The notes beneath the pieces are model-generated. The model saw nothing but the letters and a program-made list of their open reading frames with translations, made no database searches and was not told where the DNA came from. Shown in pieces: positions 8,985-16,870 of a DNA stretch of 64,000 nucleotides (the stretch's first letter is position 1; each line of letters starts with the position of its first letter). The position numbers were made by a program, and so were the translations under genes. Source of the stretch: Defluviicoccus sp. bin129 (GTDB lineage Bacteria > Pseudomonadota > Alphaproteobacteria > MPNO01); the NCBI GenBank assembly GCA_002239065.1, contig MPNO01000014.1, positions 1-64,000 on the forward strand. Reading direction: 5' to 3'.

Positions 8985-10013
8985 CTACCGGAACGGGGGC
9001 GAGTAGAGGATGCCGCCGTCCTTGTAGAGGGCGTTGAGTCCCCGTCCCAGACCGAGCGGGCTGTCGGCGCCGATATAGCGCTCGAACATTTCGGCGTAAT
9101 TGCCTTCCGCTGCGATCGCGCGGGCCGCCCAGTTGGCGTCGAGGCCCAGCATCTTGCCCATCGAGCCTTCCTTGCCGAGCATCCGGTTGATCTCCGGATT
9201 ATCGGTCCCCTCGGCCATCTTCGCCACGTTGCCCTGGGTCACCCCGAGCTCCTCGGCGGTGATCAGCGCGTTCAGGGTCCAGCGCGCGATATCCGCCCAC
9301 TGGTCGTCGCCCTGGCGCACCAGCGGCCCGAGCGGCTCCTTGGAGATGATCTCCGGGAACACCATGTGATCGCCGGGCTTGGGGAAGGTGGTCCGGGTCG
9401 CCGCGAGGCCGGACGCGTCCGTCGTGTAAACGTCGCAGCGCTCCGCGTCGTAGGCCGCGCGGGCCTCGGCGTTGGTCTCGATCGGCACCGGCTCGTACTT
9501 GATCTTGTTGATCCGGAAGAAGTCCGCCAGGTTGAGTTCGGTCGTGGTGCCGGTCTGGATGCAGACCGAGGCGCCGCCGAGCTCCTTGGCGCTCTTGACG
9601 CCAAGTGCCTTGCGGCCGATGAAGCCCTGGCCGTCATAGTAGTTGACGCCGATGAAGGTGAAGCCGAGGTCGACATCGCGCGACAGGGTCCAGGTGGTGT
9701 TGCGCGACAGCACGTCGATCTCGCCGGCCGCCAGCGCCGGGAACCGGGTCTTGCCGGTGAGGTTGACGAAGGTCACCTTGTTGGCGTCGCCCAGCACGGC
9801 CGCGGCCAGCGCCCGGCAGTAGGCGACATCGAAGCCGGTCCACTTGCCGGCGTCGTCGGTATAGGCGAAGCCCGGCAGGCCGGTGTTGATGCCGCATTTG
9901 AGCGTGCCGGCCGCCTTCACGTCGTCCAGCGTCGCCGCTTGTCCGGGCATCCCGCCCGCAACGCACAGCGCGCCGGCAACCGCTACGGCGCCGGCGATTT
10001 GCTTAAATTTCAT
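8985..10013 (-). CDS. aapJ: amino-acid ABC transporter substrate-binding protein AapJ
   Basis: Periplasmic general amino-acid binding protein, 342 residues, with a signal peptide (1 to about 26, GMPGQAA cleavage region) and an SBP_bac_3 fold starting TLDDVKAAGTLKCGIN. The segments GFDVAYCRALAAAVLGD and TRFPALAAGEIDVLSRNTTWTLSRD match the Aap/Bzt subgroup. ATG 10013 follows a GGAGG ribosome site at about 10021. It is first in the aapJQMP operon, with a recognisable promoter about 110 bases upstream, and is divergent from the racemase-like operon. Confidence 0.94.
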   Translation of the reverse strand: MKFKQIAGAVAVAGALCVAGGMPGQAATLDDVKAAGTLKCGINTGLPGFAYTDDAGKWTGFDVAYCRALAAAVLGDANKVTFVNLTGKTRFPALAAGEIDVLSRNTTWTLSRDVDLGFTFIGVNYYDGQGFIGRKALGVKSAKELGGASVCIQTGTTTELNLADFFRINKIKYEPVPIETNAEARAAYDAERCDVYTTDASGLAATRTTFPKPGDHMVFPEIISKEPLGPLVRQGDDQWADIARWTLNALITAEELGVTQGNVAKMAEGTDNPEINRMLGKEGSMGKMLGLDANWAARAIAAEGNYAEMFERYIGADSPLGLGRGLNALYKDGGILYSPPFR

Positions 10014-10048
10014 TCCCGTCCTCCAGTTCCAATATGTGGATACCGAAA

Positions 10049-10068
10049 ACACCATCCATTCATGGTGT
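10049..10068. promoter_or_regulatory. 20-bp dyad in aapJ leader
   Basis: ACACCAT (10049-10055) and ATGGTGT (10062-10068) form a perfect inverted repeat with a 6-base centre. It lies between the predicted aapJ promoter and the aapJ start, so it could be a repressor site or a leader hairpin. No regulator is encoded nearby. Confidence 0.4.
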
Positions 10069-10125
10069 GCGGCGTCACTGGCGCCGGCGACGATCGCCGA
10101 TCGGTCCAGCGCACGGCAGCGGGTT

Positions 10126-10154
10126 ACTCTAGGCAGCACGGCGGCAAGTAACAA
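10126..10154 (-). promoter_or_regulatory. sigma-70 promoter for aapJQMP
   Basis: On the minus strand TTGTTA (10154-10149) and TAGAGT (10131-10126) are spaced by 17 bases. The -10 hexamer is identical to that of the amidase promoter in this window. Transcription would begin near 10119, giving a leader of about 105 bases that contains the dyad at 10049-10068. Confidence 0.5.
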
Positions 10155-10262
10155 GCGCCGCTTCGGTGCAATGTCGGACATCGATTCGACATTTCCGGTG
10201 GCTGAGCGCTGCCGGGGAAAATCCGATAAGTTCGACTGACGGTCGGAGGAGGGAAGGGCGCA

Positions 10263-11045
10263 ATGGAACCAATCAGGATCGCCTATCAGAGCTACACCGA
10301 CGAGGCGCAGGCGGGCAGCTACTGGGACAATCTGCGGGAATATCTGGCGGGCATCGTCGATTCGGGGACGACGGTGGACATCAAGGGAATCACCCCGCCC
10401 GATTCCTACGCCCACGCGCTGTCCGAGTTCCGCTGCGCGCGCGAGGTGATCTGCAACGCGGTGATCGCCGAGCGCGAGGGCTACGACGTGTTCGCCATGG
10501 GCCATTTCCAGGATGCCGGGCTCTACGAGGCGCGCGCCGTCGTCGACATCCCGGTGCTGTCGCTCGGCGAGGCGTCGATGCTGCATGCCTGCCAGCTCGG
10601 CCAGAAGATCGGCATCGTCACCATCAACCCGCGCTACATCTCGTGGTTCCACCACCAGATCGGCAAGTACGGGCTGCGCGAGCGGGTGACCGGGGTGCAC
10701 GCGATGAGCTTCGAGCCGGGCGCCATCCTCGCCGGCTTCGACGATCCCGGCCGGTTCGACGAGACGGTCGCGAGCTTCGCCGAGCAGGGGGCGCCGCTGG
10801 TCGAGGGCGGCATCGACGCGCTGATCCCGGGCGGCGGGATCGCGATGCTGCTGTTCGCGCGGATCTTCGACCACAATATCGGCGGCGCGCCGGTGATCAA
10901 CGGCATCCCGATCCTGGTCAAGGCGGCCGAGATGGCGGTCAAGCTGAAACGGCTGACCGGGCTCTCGGCGAGCCGCACCGGCGAGTTCGAAAAGCCGCCG
11001 CCCGAGGTGATCGAGGAGTTCATGACCAATCCGAAGGGCCTCTGA
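10263..11045 (+). CDS. Asp/Glu/hydantoin racemase-superfamily protein lacking catalytic cysteines
   Basis: A 260-residue protein with the Asp/Glu racemase fold: two repeated alpha/beta halves and glycine-rich ends (IPVLSLGEASMLHAC; KIGIVTINPR; GIPILVKAAEMAVKL). Active racemases use one cysteine in each half. Here the corresponding segments read FAMGHFQDAG (His in place of the first Cys) and ALIPGGGIAML (Gly in place of the second), so racemisation by the usual two-base mechanism is unlikely. It may be an isomerase, decarboxylase or hydrolase variant. It is the first gene of a five-gene operon, starts at ATG 10263 after GGAGGGAAGG, and is followed two bases later by the thiolase-like gene. Confidence 0.8.
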   Translation: MEPIRIAYQSYTDEAQAGSYWDNLREYLAGIVDSGTTVDIKGITPPDSYAHALSEFRCAREVICNAVIAEREGYDVFAMGHFQDAGLYEARAVVDIPVLSLGEASMLHACQLGQKIGIVTINPRYISWFHHQIGKYGLRERVTGVHAMSFEPGAILAGFDDPGRFDETVASFAEQGAPLVEGGIDALIPGGGIAMLLFARIFDHNIGGAPVINGIPILVKAAEMAVKLKRLTGLSASRTGEFEKPPPEVIEEFMTNPKGL

Positions 11046-11047
11046 CC

Positions 11048-12223
11048 GTGACCGCCCGGCGCCTCGGCTATGACGGAATCGTCGTCGCGGCGCCGGTCAC
11101 CGTGCCCTATGCGCGCTACTCGATCCGCAGCGCCCACTGGTTCTGCGGCCGGGCGCTGGCGGGGCTGATCCGCGAGGCCGGCGTGGACAAGGCCGAGATC
11201 GACGGGTTCTGCATAAGCAGCTTCACCCTCGACCCGGACTCGGCGGTCGGGCTGATGCAGCATCTCGGGGTCTCGCCGCGCTGGCTCGACCACATCCCGA
11301 TGGGCGGCGCCTCGGGCGCGGTGGCGCTGAGGCGGGCGGCGCGGGCGGTGCAGGCGGGCGATGCGGAGATCGTCGCCCTGATCGGCGCCGACACCAACCA
11401 TGTCGATTCGTTCCGCCGCACCGTGGCTACCTTCAGCCAGTTCGCCAACGACGCCGTCTACCCCTACGGCGCCGGCGGCCCCAATGCGAGCTTCGCCTTC
11501 CTGACCGACCACTACATGAAGGAATTCGGCGCCCGGCGGGAGGATTTCGGCCGGCTCTGCATCGCCCAGCGCGACAACGCGCTCCCCGTTCCGCACGCCA
11601 TGATGAAGCGCCCGCTCACCATGGGGCAGTATCTCGACGCCCGGCCGATCGCGCTCCCGCTCCGCCTGTTCGACTGCGTCATGCCGTGCGCCGGCGCCGA
11701 GGCCTGCCTGGTGACGACCGGGGACCGCGCACGGTCGCTCGGCCTCCCATGCGCCCCGGTGCTGGCGACCATCGAGCGCCACAACGCCTTCCCCGACGAC
11801 CCGATCCAGTATCGCGGCGGCTGGGCGGTCGATGCCGGCGAGCTCTACGACCAGGCCGGGCTCGGCCCCGGCGACATCGACCTCGTCCAGGCCTATGACG
11901 ACTATCCCGTGATCTGCTTCATGCAGATCGAGGATCTCGGCTTCTGCGCCAAGGGGGAGGCGCCCGCCTTCGTCCGCGAACGCGATCTGAGGACCGGCGG
12001 CGACTTCCCGTTCAACACCTCGGGCGGCCAGCTCTCGGCCGGGCAGGCGGGCGCCGGCGGCGGCTTCATCGGGCTGGTCGAGACGCTGCGCCAGCTGACC
12101 GGCCGGACCCACGGCCACCCGGTCGAAGGCGCGCGGCACGGGCTGGTATCCTGTTTCGGGATGATCAACTACGACCGCGGCCTGTGCACCTCGGCGGCGA
12201 TCCTCGGGCGGAGCGACCGATGA
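11048..12223 (+). CDS. thiolase-like protein (SCP2/Ltp2-like, no catalytic Cys)
   Basis: Thiolase-fold protein, 391 residues from GTG 11048. In true thiolases the nucleophilic Cys lies at the start of the helix here reading MGGASGAVALRRA (about 80-92); that Cys is absent, so classical thiolysis is unlikely. Related non-thiolytic proteins such as Ltp2 work with a DUF35 partner as retro-aldolases in side-chain degradation. The next gene, overlapping by four bases (ATGA), encodes exactly such a DUF35 domain, so a complex of the two products is likely. C-terminal thiolase motifs (DIDLVQAYDDYPV, FNTSGGQLSAGQAGAGG) are conserved. The substrate is probably an acyl-CoA. Confidence 0.85.
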   Translation: MTARRLGYDGIVVAAPVTVPYARYSIRSAHWFCGRALAGLIREAGVDKAEIDGFCISSFTLDPDSAVGLMQHLGVSPRWLDHIPMGGASGAVALRRAARAVQAGDAEIVALIGADTNHVDSFRRTVATFSQFANDAVYPYGAGGPNASFAFLTDHYMKEFGARREDFGRLCIAQRDNALPVPHAMMKRPLTMGQYLDARPIALPLRLFDCVMPCAGAEACLVTTGDRARSLGLPCAPVLATIERHNAFPDDPIQYRGGWAVDAGELYDQAGLGPGDIDLVQAYDDYPVICFMQIEDLGFCAKGEAPAFVRERDLRTGGDFPFNTSGGQLSAGQAGAGGGFIGLVETLRQLTGRTHGHPVEGARHGLVSCFGMINYDRGLCTSAAILGRSDR

Positions 12224-13461
12224 CGACGAAGCTGCCGCCGCCCGCCCGCAAGGACCCGACGCGGCGCACCCGCCTGCCGACGCGCCCGCCCGGCAACCGC
12301 TCGCGCGAGGCGCACGGGCTGACCGCGATGGCCGCCGCCGGGCGCTTCGCGCTGCAGACCTGCGCCGGGTGCGGGACCGTACAGTACCCGCCGCGCCAGA
12401 TCTGCGGGCGCTGCCTCGGCGATGCGCTGGAATGGCGCGACGTGGCCCCCGGCGGCCGGCTGCTGGCCGAGACCACGCTCGCCCATTCCAACGATCTGTT
12501 CTTCCGCGACCGCCTGCCCTGGCGCCTCGGCGTCGTCCAGTCCGATGCCGGGCCGTCGATGGTGGCCCATCTCGCGGAGGACTGCGTGGCGGGCGAGCGG
12601 GTGCGCCTCGCGCTCGCCATCGACCGGGCCGGCAACGCCGCGGTCACCGCGCGCCCCGAGACCCCCACCCCCAACCCGGAGGACGACCGGCAATTGCGCG
12701 AGATGGCATTCGAACCGAAGGACCGCCGCGTGCTGATCGTCGACGGCAAGACCGGGCTCGGGCTGGCGCTCGCGCGCGGCTTCGCCGATGCCGGGGCGCG
12801 GGCGGTCTATGTCGGCCACGCCCAGCCGTGGCGGCGGAGCGGGAACCTGGAGGCGGCGCGCGAGATCGAGCGCGCGAGCCTGTTTCCGCTCGACGTGACG
12901 GACACCCAATCGGTCGCTGACCTCGCCGCCACGATCGGCGACAAGGTCGAGATCCTGGTCAACAACGCCTACCATCTGAGGATGGGCGGCGTGCTCGGGC
13001 GCTGCGACCTGAACACCGCGCATGACGAGATGGAGATCCACTATCACGGCCTGCTGCGTCTCGCCGGGCATTTCGGCCCCGTCATGCGGGCGCGCGGCGC
13101 CGACGGGGCGCATGGCGCGGCGGCGTGGGTCAACGTGCTGTCGGCCTATGCGCTGGTGAACAACCCGTCGCTGGGCACCTATTCGGCCTCGCAGGCCGCG
13201 GCGCTCTCGCTCGCGCAATGCCTGCGCGCCGAGCTCGCCGAGGGCGGGGTGCGGGTGGTCAACGCCTTCCTCGGCCCCCTCGACGACGAATGGCACCAGC
13301 TCGCGCCGCCGCCCAAGCTCGACCCCGCGACGGTCGCCAGGCGGATCGTCGCCGGGCTCGGGGCCGGCGTCGAGGACCTCCCCGTCGGCGCGGTGGCCGA
13401 GGAGATCTTCGCGCGCCGGGCGGAGAACCCGAAGGAGATCGAGCGCGCGATGAAGCTGTGA
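12220..13461 (+). CDS. DUF35 zinc-ribbon/OB-fold fused to short-chain dehydrogenase
   Basis: Two-domain protein of 413 residues. Residues about 30-150 form a DUF35 module: a rubredoxin-like zinc ribbon with two Cys pairs (CAGCGTVQYPPRQICGRC) and an OB-fold that in relatives binds acyl-CoA and docks on a thiolase. Residues about 165-410 are a short-chain dehydrogenase domain (VLIVDGKTGLGLALARGFADAG; ILVNNAYH; a YSASQAAAL active-site helix in which the usual Lys of YxxxK is Ala). The missing Lys suggests weakened or altered redox chemistry. ATG 12220 overlaps the thiolase-like stop. The fusion implies that the aldol/thiolase step and a reduction or dehydration are physically coupled. Confidence 0.85.
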   Translation: MTTKLPPPARKDPTRRTRLPTRPPGNRSREAHGLTAMAAAGRFALQTCAGCGTVQYPPRQICGRCLGDALEWRDVAPGGRLLAETTLAHSNDLFFRDRLPWRLGVVQSDAGPSMVAHLAEDCVAGERVRLALAIDRAGNAAVTARPETPTPNPEDDRQLREMAFEPKDRRVLIVDGKTGLGLALARGFADAGARAVYVGHAQPWRRSGNLEAAREIERASLFPLDVTDTQSVADLAATIGDKVEILVNNAYHLRMGGVLGRCDLNTAHDEMEIHYHGLLRLAGHFGPVMRARGADGAHGAAAWVNVLSAYALVNNPSLGTYSASQAAALSLAQCLRAELAEGGVRVVNAFLGPLDDEWHQLAPPPKLDPATVARRIVAGLGAGVEDLPVGAVAEEIFARRAENPKEIERAMKL

Positions 13462-13464
13462 CGG

Positions 13465-13490
13465 CTCCGGTCGAAATGACGAAGGGGGTA
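13465..13490. repeat. dispersed copy of the 38-kb palindromic repeat
   Basis: The gap between the SDR-fusion and cyclase genes carries CGGCTCCGGTCGAAATGACG, the same core found several times in the repeat cluster at 38.05-38.42 kb. It shows that the element is dispersed in intergenic DNA rather than unique to one site. Confidence 0.65.
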
Positions 13491-13536
13491 GAGTGTGCGG
13501 GGCGAGGCGGCGGATGGCGGAACGGGGACAGCCAGC

Positions 13537-14328
13537 ATGGAGAATGAGAACACCGGACTCCTCGCGGGGCTGCTCGCGGGCATCGCCGGCGGCGGCGTCC
13601 GGGTGGTCGACCTCACGATGACGCTCGACCGCGCGACGCCGACCATCGTGCTGCCGCCCGAGCTCGGCCAGTCCTGGCCGTTCCGCATGGAGGAGATCTC
13701 GCGCTACGACCACCGGGGGCCTGCGATCTACTGGAACAACTTTTCCTGCGGCGAGCACACCGGCACCCATTTCGACGCGCCGGTCCACTGGATCTCGGGC
13801 AAGGATCTGCCGGAGAACGCGACCGACACCATCCCGCCCGACCTGTTCGTCGCCCATGCCTGCGTGATCGACTGCTCGGCCGACGCCGCGTCCGACCCCG
13901 ACTTCCTGCTCACCGTCGAGCGGGTCGCGGCGTGGGAGGAGGAGCATGGCAGGATCCCGCCGCGCTCCTGGGTGCTGATGCGGACCGACTGGTCGTCGAG
14001 GAGCGATCCCGCAAAATATCTCAACATGGACGAGACCGGCTCGCACACGCCCGGCCCCGACGTCGACCTGGTGGCCTGGCTGATCGAGGAGCGCGACGTG
14101 GTGGGGTTCGGCTGCGAGGCGGTGGGGACCGATGCCGGCCAGGCGCAGCACTTCACCGTCCCCTATCCCTGCCACCACATGATGCACGGCAACGGGCGCT
14201 TCGGCCTGCCGGCGCTCACCAATCTGGACCAGCTGCCGCCGAGGGGGGCGGTGGTGATCGCGGCGCCGCTGAAAATTCGCCAGGGTTCGGGCAGCCCGGT
14301 GCGCGCGCTGGCGCTGGTCGAATCATGA
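13537..14328 (+). CDS. cyclase family protein (kynurenine formamidase-like)
   Basis: Metal-dependent hydrolase of the cyclase/KynB superfamily, 263 residues. The signature HTGTHFDAPVHW (about 73-84) supplies the His and Asp metal ligands, and the C-terminal half has the second conserved region (VGFGCEAVGTDAGQ; HHMMHGNG). Relatives hydrolyse cyclic or formylated amides and related bonds. It starts at ATG 13537, 75 bases after the SDR fusion with a repeat fragment in the gap, and ends in an ATGA overlap with the acyl-CoA synthetase gene, so it belongs to the same operon. The substrate is unknown. Confidence 0.88.
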   Translation: MENENTGLLAGLLAGIAGGGVRVVDLTMTLDRATPTIVLPPELGQSWPFRMEEISRYDHRGPAIYWNNFSCGEHTGTHFDAPVHWISGKDLPENATDTIPPDLFVAHACVIDCSADAASDPDFLLTVERVAAWEEEHGRIPPRSWVLMRTDWSSRSDPAKYLNMDETGSHTPGPDVDLVAWLIEERDVVGFGCEAVGTDAGQAQHFTVPYPCHHMMHGNGRFGLPALTNLDQLPPRGAVVIAAPLKIRQGSGSPVRALALVES

Positions 14329-15851
14329 GCGGCTACACCCCGCCGCCCGAGGTGGCTCGAGCCGCCGGCGCCACCGTGGGGCGGCTGTTCGCCGCGACCG
14401 CCGCGCTGCACCCCGGGCGGACCGCGCTGGTCGAGGGCGAACGCAGCCTCACATACGCGGCGCTGGACGCGCGGGTGAACCGGCTCGCCAATGTCCTGCT
14501 CGGGCGCGGCGTCGGGCGCGGCGACCGGGTGGCGCTGATGGCGCGCAACGCGATCGGTTATCTCGAAACCGAGCTCGCCTGCGCCCGGATCGGGGCGATC
14601 TGCGTCGGGCTCAACTGGCGCTTTACCGCCGAAGAGACCGCGCACGGTCTGACCCTGACGGGCCCGGCGCTCACCATCGCCTCCGCCCGGTACGAGGCGG
14701 TGGCGCGGGAGGCGGGCTTCCCGGCCGATCTGGTGCTGGGCGAAAGCCTCGAATCGGCGATGGAAGGCGCGCCCGAGAGCGATCCCGGCCGCCCGGTGGG
14801 CCCGGAAGACGGCATGACGATCGTCTTCACCAGCGGCACCACGGGTCATCCCAAGGGCGCGCTGATCGGCCACCGGGCGATGGTCGCGCGCGCGCTGATC
14901 TACGCCGCCGAGCTCAACGTGCCCGCGGACGACACCTTCGTCGCCTGGACGCCGCTGTTCCACATGGGGGCCAACGACTTCGCCATCGCGACGCTGTTGC
15001 GCGGCGGACGGGTGGTGGTGATGGACGGCTACCGGCCGCAGGAGCTGATCCGCGCGATCGAGACCTGGCCGGTGCACTACCTCGCCGCCGTCCCCGGCAT
15101 GGTCGAGGACTTCATCGCCCATCTCCGGGCGTCGAGCCGCGATTTCAAGCCCATCGGCATGGTGGGCGCGATGCCGGACCTGGTGCCGCGCCAGCAGCTC
15201 AAGGAGCTCACCGAACTGCTGGGCGCGCCCTATCTCAACACCTTCGGCTCGACGGAGACCGGGATTCCGCCGGCCACCGCCAACTTCATCGCGATCGGAA
15301 CCGCGCCCGAGACCCTGTCGAAGGCGCAGAACCGGTTCTGCGAGATCCGCCTGGTCGACGCCGACGACAACGACGTGGCCGACGGCGAGCCGGGCGAGCT
15401 CGCGATCCGCGGGCCCAGCCTGTTCTCCGGCTACTGGGGCAACGACGCGGCCAACCGCGAGGCCTTCCGCGGCGGCTGGTTCCACATGGGCGATGCGTTC
15501 CGCCGCAACCCCGACGGCACGCTCGATTTCGTCGACCGGGTGAAATACATGATCAAGTCGGGCGGCGAGAACATCTACCCGGCCGAGATCGAGCAATACA
15601 TCCTGGCCGACCCCCGCATCTCCGACGCCGCCGTGGTGCGCAAGCCCGACCAACGCTGGGGCGAGGTCCCGGTGGTGTTCGCCGCCCGCACCGACGAGAC
15701 GATGACGGCGGAAGACGTGATCGCCGCCTGCCGCGGGCGCATCGCCGGCTACAAGCTGCCCAAGGAGGTCCATTTCGTGGCGATGGAGGACCTGCCGCGC
15801 AGCACGTCGGGCAAGATCCAGCGCCACGTGCTGGAGGCGCGGCTGGGGTAG
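14325..15851 (+). CDS. AMP-dependent acyl-CoA synthetase
   Basis: Adenylate-forming acyl-CoA ligase of 508 residues. The P-loop-like motif FTSGTTGHPKGAL (about 166-178), the TFGSTETG motif (A5) and the C-terminal hinge and lysine region (VKYMIKSGGENIYP; STSGKIQRH) are intact, so it should be active. It activates a carboxylic acid to the CoA thioester, presumably the entry step for the pathway formed with the upstream thiolase-like and SDR-fusion proteins. The start ATG 14325 overlaps the cyclase stop. It is the last gene of the operon; a hairpin lies after it. Confidence 0.93.
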   Translation: MSGYTPPPEVARAAGATVGRLFAATAALHPGRTALVEGERSLTYAALDARVNRLANVLLGRGVGRGDRVALMARNAIGYLETELACARIGAICVGLNWRFTAEETAHGLTLTGPALTIASARYEAVAREAGFPADLVLGESLESAMEGAPESDPGRPVGPEDGMTIVFTSGTTGHPKGALIGHRAMVARALIYAAELNVPADDTFVAWTPLFHMGANDFAIATLLRGGRVVVMDGYRPQELIRAIETWPVHYLAAVPGMVEDFIAHLRASSRDFKPIGMVGAMPDLVPRQQLKELTELLGAPYLNTFGSTETGIPPATANFIAIGTAPETLSKAQNRFCEIRLVDADDNDVADGEPGELAIRGPSLFSGYWGNDAANREAFRGGWFHMGDAFRRNPDGTLDFVDRVKYMIKSGGENIYPAEIEQYILADPRISDAAVVRKPDQRWGEVPVVFAARTDETMTAEDVIAACRGRIAGYKLPKEVHFVAMEDLPRSTSGKIQRHVLEARLG

Positions 15852-15894
15852 GGGGCGTCCGTCGAGACGCCGCCGAAGGGGGCAGGCCGAGTGG

Positions 15895-15917
15895 ATGGCC
15901 GGAACGAGTCCGGCCAT
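15895..15917. repeat. REP-like hairpin between convergent genes
   Basis: ATGGCCGG (15895-15902) and CCGGCCAT (15910-15917) form a perfect 8-bp stem with a 7-base loop between the convergent acyl-CoA synthetase and GST genes. There is no U-run, so it is more like a REP element than an intrinsic terminator; it may still stabilise both 3' ends. Confidence 0.55.
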
Positions 15918-15962
15918 GACGGAGAGCGGCGGGGGCTGCCAGGAGACGCGCGCGGCGGCGGT

Positions 15963-16727
15963 TCAGACCTGCGAGAAGTCCGGGCACCATTTCAGGATGC
16001 CGTCCCTAAAACTCTCCCGGTCGCGATGGGCCGCCGCCCAGCGCGAGACGTTGGGGTAGTCCTGGAACGGATAGCCGCAGCCGACGAGCACGAAGTGGAG
16101 CGGGATCCACGAGATATCGGCCAGGGTGAAGCGCTCGCCCATGATCCATGAGCGGCCCTCCAGCGCGCTGTCGAGCCTGGCGAAGCAATCCTCCAGCGTC
16201 TCCCGCGCCCGGGCGACGTCCCGTTCGCCGAACGCGCCGGCGCCGGCATGCCTGGCGTGAAACGCCTTCAGCTCCTCGTTGGTCTGGAGCGCGTCGTATC
16301 TTTCCTGCTCCTCGGCGGTCTTCTTCAGCTTCTTCTGCATCATGGTCGCGTAGACATAGGGCTTGACCGCCGGGACGTGGATCGACGCGGCGAGACGCAG
16401 CCATTCGAGCATCCCGTCCTCGTCGCCCGCCGCGCGCAGCGAGGGCTCGGGGTAGGTCTTGTCGAGATAGTCGATGATGTCGTTGGACTCGATATGGACG
16501 ACCCCGTCGTCGATCAGCGTCGGCACCAGCCCGTTCGGATTGATCGCGAAATACGCGTCCGAGATGTTCTCCTTGAGCTTGAGGTCGAGATGGTGGCTGG
16601 TCCACGGCAGGCCCTTCTCGACCAGCGCCATGCGCACCCGCATCGAGCAGTTCGAGATATCGCCGTGGTAGAGGTGAATCCCTTCGAGGGACTCCACTGA
16701 GTTGTCGGTTGGCACGATGACGGCCAT
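15963..16727 (-). CDS. glutathione S-transferase family protein
   Basis: Cytosolic GST-fold protein of 254 residues. The N-terminal thioredoxin-like domain (LYHGDISNCSMRVRMALVEKGLPW, then NPNGLVPTLIDDG and ESNDIIDYLD) contains the glutathione-binding segments, with a Ser/Cys cluster (SNCS) at the catalytic position. The all-helical C-terminal domain follows and is somewhat long. ATG 16727 is preceded by AGGGA. It is convergent with the acyl-CoA synthetase gene and divergent from the molybdenum hydroxylase gene. It probably acts in detoxification or in dehalogenation or isomerisation of a catabolic intermediate. Confidence 0.88.
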   Translation of the reverse strand: MAVIVPTDNSVESLEGIHLYHGDISNCSMRVRMALVEKGLPWTSHHLDLKLKENISDAYFAINPNGLVPTLIDDGVVHIESNDIIDYLDKTYPEPSLRAAGDEDGMLEWLRLAASIHVPAVKPYVYATMMQKKLKKTAEEQERYDALQTNEELKAFHARHAGAGAFGERDVARARETLEDCFARLDSALEGRSWIMGERFTLADISWIPLHFVLVGCGYPFQDYPNVSRWAAAHRDRESFRDGILKWCPDFSQV

Positions 16728-16870
16728 GGCAATATTCCCTGTCGCTCCCGACGCCGGCAGTCTGGGTCGCGTGCGATCCGGCTGTCAAACGGCGGCCCGG
16801 CCCGACATGGCCACGGCCGCGCAATCTTGCTAGCGTCCCGGCCGATCCCGACCCCAAGCAGGAGCGAGCC

